Of a DNA stretch of 64,000 nt, positions 27,780 through 37,068 are shown piece after piece. Source of the stretch: Rudanella paleaurantiibacter (GTDB lineage Bacteria > Bacteroidota > Bacteroidia > Cytophagales > Spirosomataceae); the NCBI RefSeq assembly GCF_009184635.1, contig NZ_WELI01000005.1, forward strand, positions 558,001 through 622,000, written 5' to 3'. The notes under the pieces were generated by a model that was not told where the DNA came from, made no database searches, and worked only from the letters and a program-made list of their open reading frames with translations. The translations under genes and the position numbers were made by a program. Numbering within the stretch: the stretch's first letter is position 1; each line of letters opens with the position of its first letter.

Positions 27780-29213
27780 GTGAACGTAGCCATACAGACA
27801 GGAATGCAGCGCGAAGTGACGATGGTATGGAACCGATGCCTACAGGTAATCCGCGAGATTGTACCTGAGCAAAGTTTTAATACCTGGTTTGAGCCGATTA
27901 TTCCACTTCGTTTGCAAGGCAATGTTCTGACCATTCAGGTACCCAGCCAGTTTTTCTACGAATGGCTGGAGGAAAACTTCGTGCACGCCCTGCGCCGGGC
28001 CCTCGATGCCAGCATTGGCCGCGATGGGCAATTGGAGTACAGCATTATTGTGGATCAGGGCAACGAACGTAACCGCCCCCTTGCGGTGCAAATGCCCACC
28101 ACCAAGTCGCCCCAAAACGCCAAACCCGACAACGTTAACCCCGACATTCTGCGGAGCCCGTTTCAGCTGAAAAATCTGGACTCGATGGATCTGGATTCGT
28201 ATCTGAACCCGACCTACGCGTTTGATAATTACGTAGAGGGCGACTGTAACCGACTGGCCCGTTCGGCGGGATTTGCGGTGGCTCAGCGGCCGGGCGTTAC
28301 GGCGTTCAACCCGCTGATGATTTACGGCGGAGTGGGTCTCGGCAAAACGCACCTTGTGCAGGCCATTGGTAACTACATCAAGAATAATTATGGGGATAAA
28401 TTTGTCCTGTACGTCACCTCGGAAAAGTTTACCAATCAGTTTCTGAACGCGATCAAAACGGACACCCTGCGCGATTTTACGCAGTTCTACATGCAGGTAG
28501 ATGTGCTGGTGATCGATGACGTGCAGTTTCTCCAGAAGAAAGAAAAAACGCAGGAGATCTTCTTCCACATCTTCAATCACCTGCACCAGTCGGGGAAGCA
28601 GATCATTCTGACCTCCGATCGGGCTCCCCGGAATCTCGACGGCCTCGAAGACCGTCTGTTGTCGCGCTTTAAATGGGGCCTCACGGCTGATCTGCAAACG
28701 CCCGATCTGGAAACCCGGATTGCCATTATGCAGAAAAAGCTACAGGCTGAGGGCGTTTATATCGACGATAATGTGATCGAGTACCTGGCCCACAGCATTA
28801 ACACCAACGTGCGCGAGCTGGAGGGGGTGATTGTGTCGCTGATGGCGCAGGCTTCGCTCACACGCCGGGAAATTGACCTCGATCTGGCCAAACAGACCCT
28901 CCGTAACATTGTGGTCGACTCCGACAAGGAGGTGACCATCGACACGGTGCAGGAAATGGTTGCCGAATTTTTCAACGTGACCGTCGCCGACCTTAAAGCC
29001 AAGAGCCGCAAGCGTGAACTGGTGTACCCCCGGCAGGTGGCCATGTACATTGCTAAAGAAAAAACCGACCTCTCGCTCAAGTCAATTGGGTATCATTTTG
29101 GCGGCCGCGACCACAGCACCGTGATTCACGCGATTCAGACCATCAACGATCTGATGACCGAAAAGCCCGAAACCCGCGACGCGGTGACCAAGCTGAGGAG
29201 CTATTTCAAGTAA
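27780..29213 (+). CDS. dnaA: Chromosomal replication initiator DnaA
   Basis: Binds DnaA boxes and opens the origin. Domain I starts VWNRCLQVIREIVPEQSFNTWFEP. Domain III has the P-loop GGVGLGKTHL, Walker B VLVIDDVQFL and TSDRAPRNLDGLEDRLLSRFKWG. Domain IV carries the box-recognition motif GGRDHSTVIHA. It has 477 residues from a GTG at 27780; an ATG at 27804 (MQREV) is an alternative. The gene has neither dnaN nor recF beside it, and I saw no cluster of TTATCCACA boxes, so the origin is probably not here. Confidence 0.97.
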   Translation: MNVAIQTGMQREVTMVWNRCLQVIREIVPEQSFNTWFEPIIPLRLQGNVLTIQVPSQFFYEWLEENFVHALRRALDASIGRDGQLEYSIIVDQGNERNRPLAVQMPTTKSPQNAKPDNVNPDILRSPFQLKNLDSMDLDSYLNPTYAFDNYVEGDCNRLARSAGFAVAQRPGVTAFNPLMIYGGVGLGKTHLVQAIGNYIKNNYGDKFVLYVTSEKFTNQFLNAIKTDTLRDFTQFYMQVDVLVIDDVQFLQKKEKTQEIFFHIFNHLHQSGKQIILTSDRAPRNLDGLEDRLLSRFKWGLTADLQTPDLETRIAIMQKKLQAEGVYIDDNVIEYLAHSINTNVRELEGVIVSLMAQASLTRREIDLDLAKQTLRNIVVDSDKEVTIDTVQEMVAEFFNVTVADLKAKSRKRELVYPRQVAMYIAKEKTDLSLKSIGYHFGGRDHSTVIHAIQTINDLMTEKPETRDAVTKLRSYFK

Positions 29214-29299
29214 GGGGGACTTACTGTCTTTGCGTTGCCCGCGGCCATTCCGGTGAGAAAATACCATGCCCGCGCTTACTTACGCGAAAAGGTAAACCG

Positions 29300-30289
29300 T
29301 TGAAGCGCACCCCACGTATTGTTCGCACCCAAAGAGCCGACGTTACGGATACGTACTGGAACCACTGTGTGGATGGCTCGGCATCCGGTTCCTTTTACGG
29401 GTACAGCTGGTATCTCGACGCTGTCACGAGCTTGCCAGGCTGGAAATGGGAAGGCCTCATTTTGCGCACTGAATCAGGTGCATACGCGGCCGTTATGCCC
29501 GTTCCGTTGCGCCGGAAATACGGCTTCTGGGTAGTTCACCAACCCCTTTTTTGCCAGTTCCTGAGCATTTACGGGCCACAGATAACAACGCCTATTGCCG
29601 ATCAGTTTGCGCGGGTATTATTGACCGAATACCGCTACGGTTCTATCCTGCATCTGCAACTACCCGTGGCCACACCGGGCTTTACGGAGGGTCCGTTTCT
29701 GGTTCAGGAGTACCATACACACCTGCTACCCCTGCAACACCCCTACCCTCATTTGTACCAGCAATACGCTCCTGATACCCGCCGACACCTGCGCCGGGCA
29801 AAAGCTGCCAACTGGACCGTAGAGACGTCAACTGACCTGACACCTTTGCTAAATTTATTCAAAGCACACCATGCGGGTACCATTCCGGGCGGTGTGGCAG
29901 AGTGGGCGTACGATGGGCTCAACAATGTGGTACAGGCACTTCAGAAACATGGTATGGTTACGCTTCGGTATGCCAGCCGCGACGGTAAGCCCGAAGCAGG
30001 CGTTTTGTTTGCACATACCGGCAACCGGGTGGTGTACCTGTTTAATGCCGCTTCGGCAGTGGGCCGAAAACACCACGCCCGAACCATCCTGATCGATCAA
30101 TGGATACAGGAGACATCCGGGCGAAGAGTATATGTATTCGATTTTGAAAGCTCCGAAAAGAGGTCAATAGCGCGTTTTTATAAGAAATTCGGCACGGTAC
30201 CCTCGGGTTATTTGGTCCTGCGCTGGAATCAGATGCCGAAGCTTTTCCGGGGCATCTTAGCGCTAAAAAACTGGCTCTTGCGGCTTTAA
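29300..30289 (+). CDS. FemAB/GNAT-like acyltransferase-fold protein
   Basis: A 329-residue cytoplasmic protein. The N-terminal half has SFYGYSWYLDAVTSLPGWKWEGLIL and PVPLRRKYGFWVVHQPLFCQFLSIYG. The C-terminal half has RRHLRRAKAANW, VVQALQKHGMVTLRYASRDGKPEAGVLFAH and VYVFDFESSEKRSIARFYKKFG. This is the pattern of FemAB/BioF2-like GNAT proteins that move aminoacyl or acyl groups. The donor and acceptor are unknown. No ATG is in frame near the start, so a TTG at 29300 is used; a later GTG is possible. It follows dnaA by 86 bases. Confidence 0.7.
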   Translation: MKRTPRIVRTQRADVTDTYWNHCVDGSASGSFYGYSWYLDAVTSLPGWKWEGLILRTESGAYAAVMPVPLRRKYGFWVVHQPLFCQFLSIYGPQITTPIADQFARVLLTEYRYGSILHLQLPVATPGFTEGPFLVQEYHTHLLPLQHPYPHLYQQYAPDTRRHLRRAKAANWTVETSTDLTPLLNLFKAHHAGTIPGGVAEWAYDGLNNVVQALQKHGMVTLRYASRDGKPEAGVLFAHTGNRVVYLFNAASAVGRKHHARTILIDQWIQETSGRRVYVFDFESSEKRSIARFYKKFGTVPSGYLVLRWNQMPKLFRGILALKNWLLRL

Positions 30290-30299
30290 CGAGCCAGTT
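30269..30299 (+). terminator. Hairpin across the stop of the FemAB-like gene
   Basis: Nine-bp perfect arms AACTGGCTC (30269-30277) and GAGCCAGTT (30291-30299) with the stop codon in the loop region. No T tract follows, so termination is only possible. Confidence 0.4.
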
Positions 30300-30309
30300 A
30301 GGGCGTTAA

Positions 30310-30488
30310 TTAACGTGAGTTAGGCTCAAGCTGAATGTAAATACTTGCCTGGTAAGTGATTGCTTACGCGTAGGGCTTCGACAGGCTCAGCCTGACGGTA
30401 AACTTGAGAGTATTGGCTCAGGCCGGGCCGCGTTCGGCTGAGCCTGTCGAAGCCCTACGCGCCAGCCATTTTTCATAATTCACGTTAA
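30310..30488. repeat. Composite REP-like palindrome
   Basis: Inner arms of 25 perfect bases (30368-30392 and 30436-30460) contain GGGCTTCGACAGGCTCAGCC and its complement. Outer arms TTAACGTGAGTT (30310-30321) and AATTCACGTTAA (30477-30488) match at 11 of 12. The element ends two bases before the DUF3108 stop. The core string is one I recall as widely dispersed in bacterial chromosomes. Confidence 0.85.
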
Positions 30489-30489
30489 A

Positions 30490-31293
30490 TCAGTGAAACT
30501 TGGGCGGTTGCTTCAGACCATCGAACCGCTTGATGTCCATATCGAGCGAACCAATCGCCAACTCGACCTCTACCTTCATGGGTACTTTATTGGCGTCGTC
30601 TGACACCCAGATTTTGATTGACTCTTCGTCCTTAAAAAAGCCATTGGCGGGCATTACCGGATTCAGCCGAATGACGTTGATCTTACCAAACTTGGTCTTA
30701 ATAGTCTCTTTACCCCGGTACCGGACCTTGAAGTTGTACACGGTTTCATCATAAAAGGCCGGCACTTCGACAATTTGCCCAACGGGCATCCGGTTAAAGT
30801 CGATGGTGCGCAGAAAATAGTAACTACTCACAACATCGTGTACATTATCGGGCACTTTGAATATATCTCGCTCGGTACGTTCCTCGGCCTTCACGGTATT
30901 GGAAAAGTGGTTGAACGTAACGTTCTCTTCTTTCCGATACCGGTTTTCCTGAATATTACTGTAAAAACGCTGCGGCAAAATAGCGGCCGTATCGATGTAT
31001 GAGCGCCAGGTATCGCGTACCCGAGTCACCAGATCGAACGCACCAATCGTACGGCCTTTCACGTCGACCTTGTAACAAGCCCGATCATTCACCTTGTAAA
31101 GGCCCGGCGCCACGTCTACCACGGCTTCGGCCGCATTGACAAAGCCATAATGAACTCGGTATTCGATATGTTCGCCCGGCCCAAAGCTGTTATTGACCAC
31201 ACGCCGGTAGGTGTTCAGGTTGCCATCGTACGCGTTCACGAACCCAAACGCAACCACAGCGGCCAAACTTATCCCTGCCAATACCTTCTTCAT
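30490..31293 (-). CDS. DUF3108 domain protein
   Basis: A 267-residue exported protein with a signal peptide (MKKVLAGISLAAVVAFGFVNA). The DUF3108 features are FGPGEHIEYRVHYGFVNAAEAVVDV, DTWRSYIDTAAILPQRF, DVVSSYYFLRTIDF and KIWVSDDANKVPMKVEVELAIGSL. The function of the family is not established; proteins of this type are periplasmic and possibly lipid- or polysaccharide-associated. It stands alone downstream of the aminopeptidase gene on the same strand, with 79 bases between them. Confidence 0.85.
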   Translation of the reverse strand: MKKVLAGISLAAVVAFGFVNAYDGNLNTYRRVVNNSFGPGEHIEYRVHYGFVNAAEAVVDVAPGLYKVNDRACYKVDVKGRTIGAFDLVTRVRDTWRSYIDTAAILPQRFYSNIQENRYRKEENVTFNHFSNTVKAEERTERDIFKVPDNVHDVVSSYYFLRTIDFNRMPVGQIVEVPAFYDETVYNFKVRYRGKETIKTKFGKINVIRLNPVMPANGFFKDEESIKIWVSDDANKVPMKVEVELAIGSLDMDIKRFDGLKQPPKFH

Positions 31294-31372
31294 AATCTTC
31301 CGTTTTCTGTCTGTCAGTTTGCAGTTTGTTCAGCAATAACACGGAAAACCACAAACTGTAAACGATAACTTT

Positions 31373-32401
31373 TTAAAGTGACGGGTACGTTTGCTTCAGA
31401 TACGACAGATAACGCCCGAAATTACTCCCAAACTGTTGCTCAAACTCCTGCCGGAACCGATTTTGCTGTTTTCGATACGTAAGGTATCCAACAAAATACG
31501 CATTGTTCGGTAGGTTTAGTTTGCTCCATCTCCGCTTTCTTCTAAGCGGTTGCTTGCTGAGGGTGTCAACCGACTGGACAATCTCCCCAATCATTGCCCA
31601 CTTCCGTTCTTCTTTGACCTCTATCGGCGTAGCAGGTTTAAACGACCGGTATAAACTATCCAATTTTCTGGCTCCCCGCAGTACGTGTTCATCATACCGG
31701 TCAGAGAATGCCTTCGACTCCAGGTACTCGGTGTACTCTCGGCTGTTGCGGCCGTATCGATGCGCTAAAAACCGTAACGCACCGTACTCGCCCACAAAAT
31801 CGGCCAAATTTTCATTGTACTCCAAACTATTCTTTACAAACAGCGTGCCGTGTGTAAGCTCATGAATAATCAACTCGGCCAGGCTACCGGGATCGCGCTC
31901 GGTCATGCTCGACAAGATCGGATCTTTTAAAAATCCTAATGTCGACCAGGCCGAAACCTCTCCCACTCGCGTATCATAACCGCTCCGTTTCAACTGGGTA
32001 ACCGCCGAGTCGGCGCGCGCTCGTTCAAAAAATCCTTTGTACGAAAACGTACCCAAAATCGGGAAAGACCATTCTTTTGCCTTTAAGTCATACGGTGGTG
32101 CGGCCGTAATAACCCACAGAATCGGCTTGCCTCCCTGATCGTAATAGGTTGAATAGCTTTCCGACGGATTCAGACCAACCGAATCGAATGCAAAACGCTT
32201 GATTTCTTGTATAAGTTCTATTTTCCGCTTCACCGAATCGGGTACAGTGGGGTTAGCCAATACCGTTTCGACAGGCTCTGTATTGGCAATAATACGGAGC
32301 TGCCCCCGGGCCTGCATCCAGCCGTAGCTTACCAGTTCGTGCTGCCAGATACCTAAACCCAGCAGAACCGCGAGGGCAATGATTCCTATTTTTTTGACCA
32401 T
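31373..32401 (-). CDS. Putative metallo-aminopeptidase (PF10023 family)
   Basis: A 342-residue protein with one N-terminal membrane anchor or signal (IGIIALAVLLGLGIW). The zinc motif is LIIHELTHGTLF, followed by NENLADFVGEYGA, which supplies a further acidic ligand. GEVSAWSTLGFLKDPI is also typical. It belongs to the putative aminopeptidase family related to COG4324. It is likely exported to the periplasm or held in the membrane; its substrate is unknown. A -7 box lies just upstream. Confidence 0.86.
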   Translation of the reverse strand: MVKKIGIIALAVLLGLGIWQHELVSYGWMQARGQLRIIANTEPVETVLANPTVPDSVKRKIELIQEIKRFAFDSVGLNPSESYSTYYDQGGKPILWVITAAPPYDLKAKEWSFPILGTFSYKGFFERARADSAVTQLKRSGYDTRVGEVSAWSTLGFLKDPILSSMTERDPGSLAELIIHELTHGTLFVKNSLEYNENLADFVGEYGALRFLAHRYGRNSREYTEYLESKAFSDRYDEHVLRGARKLDSLYRSFKPATPIEVKEERKWAMIGEIVQSVDTLSKQPLRRKRRWSKLNLPNNAYFVGYLTYRKQQNRFRQEFEQQFGSNFGRYLSYLKQTYPSL

Positions 32402-32420
32402 TTACGTGGAAATAGATACC

Positions 32421-32428
32421 CAAAAGTA
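32421..32428 (-). promoter_or_regulatory. -7 element for the aminopeptidase gene
   Basis: Exact TACTTTTG on the minus strand, 20 bases before the ATG and directly after the rhodanese terminator. Confidence 0.5.
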
Positions 32429-32435
32429 AACGAAA

Positions 32436-32481
32436 ACGCGGATGATTTCAGGCTCTATGCAAGTCCTGGCATCATCCGCGT
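32436..32481 (-). terminator. Terminator of the rhodanese gene
   Basis: Perfect 11-bp arms ACGCGGATGAT (32436-32446) and ATCATCCGCGT (32471-32481). Read on the minus strand the stem is followed by TTTTCG. Confidence 0.7.
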
Positions 32482-32507
32482 ACGTGTGTTTTTTTCTGAA
32501 GGAAACT

Positions 32508-32798
32508 CTATTTACGGTACTCCAAAATGCCCCCAACCAGGTTGCGAACATTCGTGAAACCGTTTTCTTCGAGCAGCTGCTGTGCCCGTGCACTCCGGGC
32601 ACCCGAACGGCAATGTACAATCACTTCTTCGTCCTGCAATCCATCGAGTTCGTCCATCCGAAAAGGCAATTCACCCAGCGGAATCAGGGTTGCCCCGATG
32701 TTATCCTGCTCGTATTCGTTAGGCTCCCGAACGTCGAACAGGTTCAGTTTCTCGCCTTTTTCGAGCCGCCCTTTCAACTCCTGAACGGTAATATCCAT
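32508..32798 (-). CDS. Rhodanese-like domain protein
   Basis: A single-domain 96-residue cytoplasmic sulfurtransferase. The active-site loop is VHCRSGARSA with the catalytic Cys; the start LFDVREPNEYEQDNIGA and end GFTNVRNLVGGILEY are the usual rhodanese borders. It probably carries persulfide sulfur in thiosulfate or sulfur-relay chemistry. It is transcribed alone, between the T9SS protein gene and a terminator. Confidence 0.92.
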   Translation of the reverse strand: MDITVQELKGRLEKGEKLNLFDVREPNEYEQDNIGATLIPLGELPFRMDELDGLQDEEVIVHCRSGARSARAQQLLEENGFTNVRNLVGGILEYRK

Positions 32799-32861
32799 AG
32801 TGGTACTGGTTTAAGTTGGGCTATTTAGATTTAGATAGTCGGCTAAACTCTGCGGAAAGTA

Positions 32862-34745
32862 TTACTGGGTAACTACCACCCGCTGCACGTTAGTTCGTTG
32901 CCCGTCCGACAGTCGGAACAGGTACAGACCCGTGGGCAAGTTACGCAACTCGGCCGATTTCTGCCCTCCTGCTGGCACAATATCCTGCACGAACCGCCCA
33001 CTCAGGTCGTACACTTGAATTCGGTTGAGCCGGGCATCGTCCCATTGAATAAGGCCCGTTGTTGGATTCGGATAAACTTGCAGAGCCGGCCGATTTTCAT
33101 CGCCGGGAGTTCCGGTCACAACAGGGGTTAGCTCACCCCCCATAACCGCCCGTAGCATTAACGCACCCTGAATACCCCGCCCCGACGGGCCAGACAGGTT
33201 TCCTTCCCATTGCGCACCGGGGGCATTGCGGTAAAAAATCTGGTTACCAAACGGGCTATTTTTATCAATTCCCATACGCACCAGGGCGTTACTCTCGCTG
33301 CTGATTTGCTGCCAGCCCACGTAAATTGTGTCTCTAACCGGCACGCCCCGATCGAAGTTAAAGGCCACGAATCCGTTGCGGCTGGGGGCGTTCTGAATGG
33401 CAAATCCCTGCGTTTTCAGCTCGCGGCCCGGCCGGCCATTACTGTTTTCGTAGACGGTGACAATAAACCGCTGATTGGTCTGATCAATACCAAACGGCAC
33501 CATTGATGCCAATACACCGGTCATCACATCAGGCTTGTTGAGCACAAACCGAACGGCCACCCGTTCGAGTCGGCCAATCTGCACAGCGTACTCGGCCGTA
33601 CCATCGTCGTAGGCGTAGTAATTGTCCAAAACCGTAACTGACGAGATCGTATCATTCCGCCGGAGGTTGACCGTCGGGATAGAGGGGTTCTGATCGTCGG
33701 TGGTCAGAAAATCGAACTTATGCCGAAGTACCACCCGTTTGGCACTTTCTGCACCCGTTACAGGTGTCAGCCGAACGGACTTCCGTTGCGACGCCAATGA
33801 TGGGACCAAATCAGGTGACGTCTGCTGAAACGTCTGTACTACCCGGCCCGTAACCAGATCAGTATTGGTAAACCGGAACGAGGTAAAGTTGAACAGGTTG
33901 AACTGATTGGTAATGTCGGTGCTAAGCGAATCGGCGGTTTCGGCGGCCGGATTCACCAGATACTGAGTCAACGGCATGGCCGTATATCGTTTCAGAAACG
34001 AGGGACCAATAGCCTGCCGGGTTGTGATATCTTTAATGAACCGGTCGGTGTTGGAACGCCCTTTGTTCAGAAACAGGTAGTCGATACTCCAGCTATCATA
34101 CGGCCCCGACTGCCGCCCGAACGAGCGGAACCGGAACTGAAATGCCCCGTGCAGAAACCGGGCATCCCGAATGGGGACAAATGCCTGCGGAAAGTTTAAG
34201 TTTGGCTGCCCTCCTACCCGAAACCAGACCGTTTCCCAAACCCGGTTCGCGTTGAGGAACTCCAGCTTGAGCGAATCGCCGGGAACGGTGGTTCCGCCCC
34301 CCAGATCGGGCAAATCGCCCAGACCCTGAACCTGCCAGAAAAAACTCAGATACACCGAGTCGCGAGGGGCCAGGCCGGCGAGGTTGATGGGTTGTGATGT
34401 GAGCGTATCCGTGTACCCCTGCGCCAGCACGTTGCTCAGCTCATAGGGTTGTCCATTGGCCCGGAGCCCATCAAACGTAGCCACGTTGACCGATGGCTGG
34501 TTAATCGGCATGGTGTTATTGATGTACACCCCACTGCCCGGCACCCACAGGCGCGGGTCGGGCTGGCCACCTACCGGAATGGTCGAAAAATCATCAAAAA
34601 ACGGAATGGCTAATGCCCCCCCCGACTGCGCTCGACCGCTCAGGGCAAGCAGCATCAGGCCTAAACAAACAAAGAAACCTCGCCCACCCCGCAAAGGGCC
34701 GGCAAGGTTTCGGAATATCGATAATACGATAGATGTCAACTGCAT
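32862..34745 (-). CDS. T9SS type A sorting-domain protein, unknown function
   Basis: A large secreted protein of about 627 residues. The signal peptide is GFFVCLGLMLLALSGRAQ after a 25-residue basic extension. The middle is beta-rich, with FDDFSTIPVGGQPDPRLW and NFTSFRFTNTDLVTGRV; no enzyme motif is visible. The C-terminus LQVYPNPTTGLIQWDDARLNRIQVYDLSGR is a classic T9SS type A domain, so it is exported through the Por machinery and anchored on the surface. The ATG at 34745 lies two bases after the PASTA gene stop, so they are translationally coupled. Confidence 0.85.
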   Translation of the reverse strand: MQLTSIVLSIFRNLAGPLRGGRGFFVCLGLMLLALSGRAQSGGALAIPFFDDFSTIPVGGQPDPRLWVPGSGVYINNTMPINQPSVNVATFDGLRANGQPYELSNVLAQGYTDTLTSQPINLAGLAPRDSVYLSFFWQVQGLGDLPDLGGGTTVPGDSLKLEFLNANRVWETVWFRVGGQPNLNFPQAFVPIRDARFLHGAFQFRFRSFGRQSGPYDSWSIDYLFLNKGRSNTDRFIKDITTRQAIGPSFLKRYTAMPLTQYLVNPAAETADSLSTDITNQFNLFNFTSFRFTNTDLVTGRVVQTFQQTSPDLVPSLASQRKSVRLTPVTGAESAKRVVLRHKFDFLTTDDQNPSIPTVNLRRNDTISSVTVLDNYYAYDDGTAEYAVQIGRLERVAVRFVLNKPDVMTGVLASMVPFGIDQTNQRFIVTVYENSNGRPGRELKTQGFAIQNAPSRNGFVAFNFDRGVPVRDTIYVGWQQISSESNALVRMGIDKNSPFGNQIFYRNAPGAQWEGNLSGPSGRGIQGALMLRAVMGGELTPVVTGTPGDENRPALQVYPNPTTGLIQWDDARLNRIQVYDLSGRFVQDIVPAGGQKSAELRNLPTGLYLFRLSDGQRTNVQRVVVTQ

Positions 34746-34747
34746 AC

Positions 34748-35530
34748 CTACGGTGTGTCCTCTTGTTCGACCGGCCCCACGACCCAAAGGTCAACCGTTT
34801 CACCAACCCGAATTCGTTCTCCCCGGTTGGCTTCGGGTCGCTGCCGCACAATGGTGCCAACTTCTTTTTCGGGATCGTCAACGGAAATAATCGTGCCAAT
34901 TTGCAGGTCAGACCCGCGAATCAGGGCCTTTGCCTCATCGAGGGGCATACCAACAACGTCGGGAACGCTAAAAATTGTATTACCCAACCCATCCCCAATA
35001 TGCAGGTCAATTTTTGACCCTTTGGCGATGGGAGTGCCGGGGGCCACTTCGCGCCCGTTGAAAAACTGTTTGAGTACCGAATTTTTGGCTACATCGGGCA
35101 CGTAGGTTTTCTGACCAACCTCAAGCCCCACCGACCGCAGCGACAGCTCGGCACTACGGAACGTCAGATCCGTCAGCTTGGGCATCGGAATTGTTGGGGC
35201 CGTTTGTTTAATGAGGGTGATGTAGATTTTGCGGCCCTCCTTCACTTTGGCCCCGGCTTTAGGATATTGACCATACACCGTGAGCGGCTCAGCACCGGCC
35301 ACAAACGTACAGTCGCTCACCTCATACCGCAACTCACGGTCATCGAGATACGACTCCAGTTCGTCGAGGCTCATCCGCGACAGATCGGGCACTGTAATGG
35401 CCTGCCCATGATTGGTAGAATAAGGCAGGTACACAAAGAAAAAGCCTAAAAACAGGACGATGAACAGGGCAGCGATAATGCCAATATGAATCAGCAGGTC
35501 GGATTTATTACTGGTGCTGATTTTAGTCAT
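34748..35530 (-). CDS. Membrane-anchored PASTA-domain protein
   Basis: A 260-residue protein with a short cytoplasmic tail, one membrane segment (residues about 13-35, IGIIAALFIVLFLGFFFVYL) and three extracytoplasmic PASTA repeats: VPDLSRMSLDELESYL, MPKLTDLTFRSAELSL and VPDVVGMPLDEAKALI. PASTA modules bind peptidoglycan stem or muropeptide fragments. There is no kinase domain, which is the normal layout in Bacteroidota. It is coupled to the T9SS protein and lies downstream of riboflavin synthase. Confidence 0.9.
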   Translation of the reverse strand: MTKISTSNKSDLLIHIGIIAALFIVLFLGFFFVYLPYSTNHGQAITVPDLSRMSLDELESYLDDRELRYEVSDCTFVAGAEPLTVYGQYPKAGAKVKEGRKIYITLIKQTAPTIPMPKLTDLTFRSAELSLRSVGLEVGQKTYVPDVAKNSVLKQFFNGREVAPGTPIAKGSKIDLHIGDGLGNTIFSVPDVVGMPLDEAKALIRGSDLQIGTIISVDDPEKEVGTIVRQRPEANRGERIRVGETVDLWVVGPVEQEDTP

Positions 35531-35648
35531 TCGGTAGGGTGATTACGGGTTTGTAGTGATGGAAGGGTTAGCTTCTGACGTCCGACGCCGGGCAGGCAAT
35601 CGTACCCCTTTAACTCCAAAGTACACAAATTTAGTGTTACACCCCGGC

Positions 35649-36242
35649 TCACCGATACCCGGCCAACATTTTTTTAATGTACTTCCCAACGATATCGAAC
35701 TCCAGATTAACCCGGTCGCCAGCCCGCAGATCGCGGAAGGTGGTATGTTCGAAGGTGTAGGGGATGATGGTGACGCGGAAGGAATTCGCTTCGGAGTTAA
35801 ACACCGTCAGGCTCACCCCATTGATGCAGATAGACCCTTTTTCGACGGTTACGTTTCCGTTATCGTCGGCATCGTATTCAAAATCGAACAGCCAGCTCCC
35901 ATCCATATCCTGTACGTTGGTACACCGCCCCACCTGATCCACATGCCCCTGCACAATGTGGCCGTCGAAACGGCCGTTGGCGGGCATGCACCGCTCCAGA
36001 TTGACCCGATGACCAACCTGCAAACCGCCCAGATTGGTTTTTTTGAGGGTTTCGTCGACGGCCGTCACGGTGTAGGCGTCTCCGCTTACGCTCGTTACCG
36101 TCAGGCAAACGCCATTGTGACTGACACTCTGATCAACTTTCAACTCGTGGGTGAGCGACGACTCAATAGTGAAGGTGAGGTTGGTTCCCTCAGCCTGAAT
36201 AGCGGCAACGCGGCCGGTAGTTTCTACAATTCCCGTAAACAT
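35649..36242 (-). CDS. ribE: Riboflavin synthase, alpha subunit
   Basis: Dismutates two 6,7-dimethyl-8-ribityllumazine molecules to riboflavin. It has 197 residues made of two homologous lumazine-binding halves: MFTGIVETTGRVAAI...SHNGVCLTV (1-95) and FDGHIVQGHVDQVG...CINGVSLTV (96-190). The MFTGIVE start is diagnostic. Other rib genes are not adjacent. It is 118 bases upstream of the PASTA gene on the same strand. Confidence 0.97.
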   Translation of the reverse strand: MFTGIVETTGRVAAIQAEGTNLTFTIESSLTHELKVDQSVSHNGVCLTVTSVSGDAYTVTAVDETLKKTNLGGLQVGHRVNLERCMPANGRFDGHIVQGHVDQVGRCTNVQDMDGSWLFDFEYDADDNGNVTVEKGSICINGVSLTVFNSEANSFRVTIIPYTFEHTTFRDLRAGDRVNLEFDIVGKYIKKMLAGYR

Positions 36243-36262
36243 AAGTGAGTGTACAGTGTTTT

Positions 36263-37060
36263 TTATGCCTTCTGCCTCGATTCGTTCTCCTCTTTTTTTA
36301 ACACCATGAACAGCGAACTACCAAACGGGGTTCGGGGCAGCACCGTCTCTTCGGTCCGCACCAGTGCGTAAAACAAGGTATTCAACCAGTTAGGGGGCAA
36401 ATAAACATCGGAATGCGGCTGCTCGGCCGATTGCCAGCCCCGGCGCAACTGCCAATTTTGCCACTGCCGAACGGCCAGAATCAGGGGCGACAGCAACAGG
36501 CTCCAATAGGTCGTATACCGGGTATGCAGCCGGGAGCCGGGCAACAGCCGTTCGATATCAGCCTGCACAAACCGGCGGGTGCTACCCACCGCGAGGTCGT
36601 GCGACCCCCGAAATACATCGAACGCGTTGTTGTTAGTCACCAGCAAACCACCGGGTTTCACCCGCCGGGCCAGCTCACTAATGAGTTTACCCAGTTGTTC
36701 GTCGTTGAAATAGCAAAACACATCATCGCAGACCACCACATCGAAGGCTTCGGTCGAGGTTTCGGGTTGCCAGCCATCCAGGTAAAGCAGGTTTAACTGC
36801 TCTACGCGCAGACCGCGCTCGTGACAAAACGCCACCGCATCGGCCGACCCATCGAGACCCTGGGTCTGGGTGTAGCCCCGCTCGCGCAGATAGCTGAGTA
36901 AACCTCCCGTACCGCAACCGGCATCGAGAATTCGGAGGTCGTTCCGGGTTCCGTAGCGTTTCTGAATGGCGGCCAGCACGCGTCCGTGCAGGATTCGATA
37001 CCACCAGAGCTGCTGCTCCACCCGAAACATTTTTTCGTATTCAGCTTTCTTATCAAACAT
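36263..37060 (-). CDS. Class I SAM-dependent methyltransferase
   Basis: A Rossmann methyltransferase of about 265 residues. Motif I is LRILDAGCGTGGLLSYL, motif II AFDVVVCDDVFCYF, and the later VKPGGLLVTNNNAFDVF. MFDKKAEYEKMFRVEQQLWWYRILH is the N-terminus from the ATG at 37060; a TTG at 37072 overlapping the previous stop is possible. It is the last gene of a four-gene operon with a GT2 enzyme and amino-sugar enzymes, so sugar or lipid-glycan methylation is likely. Its acceptor is unknown. Confidence 0.85.
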   Translation of the reverse strand: MFDKKAEYEKMFRVEQQLWWYRILHGRVLAAIQKRYGTRNDLRILDAGCGTGGLLSYLRERGYTQTQGLDGSADAVAFCHERGLRVEQLNLLYLDGWQPETSTEAFDVVVCDDVFCYFNDEQLGKLISELARRVKPGGLLVTNNNAFDVFRGSHDLAVGSTRRFVQADIERLLPGSRLHTRYTTYWSLLLSPLILAVRQWQNWQLRRGWQSAEQPHSDVYLPPNWLNTLFYALVRTEETVLPRTPFGSSLFMVLKKEENESRQKA

Positions 37061-37068
37061 GGTTGTGT

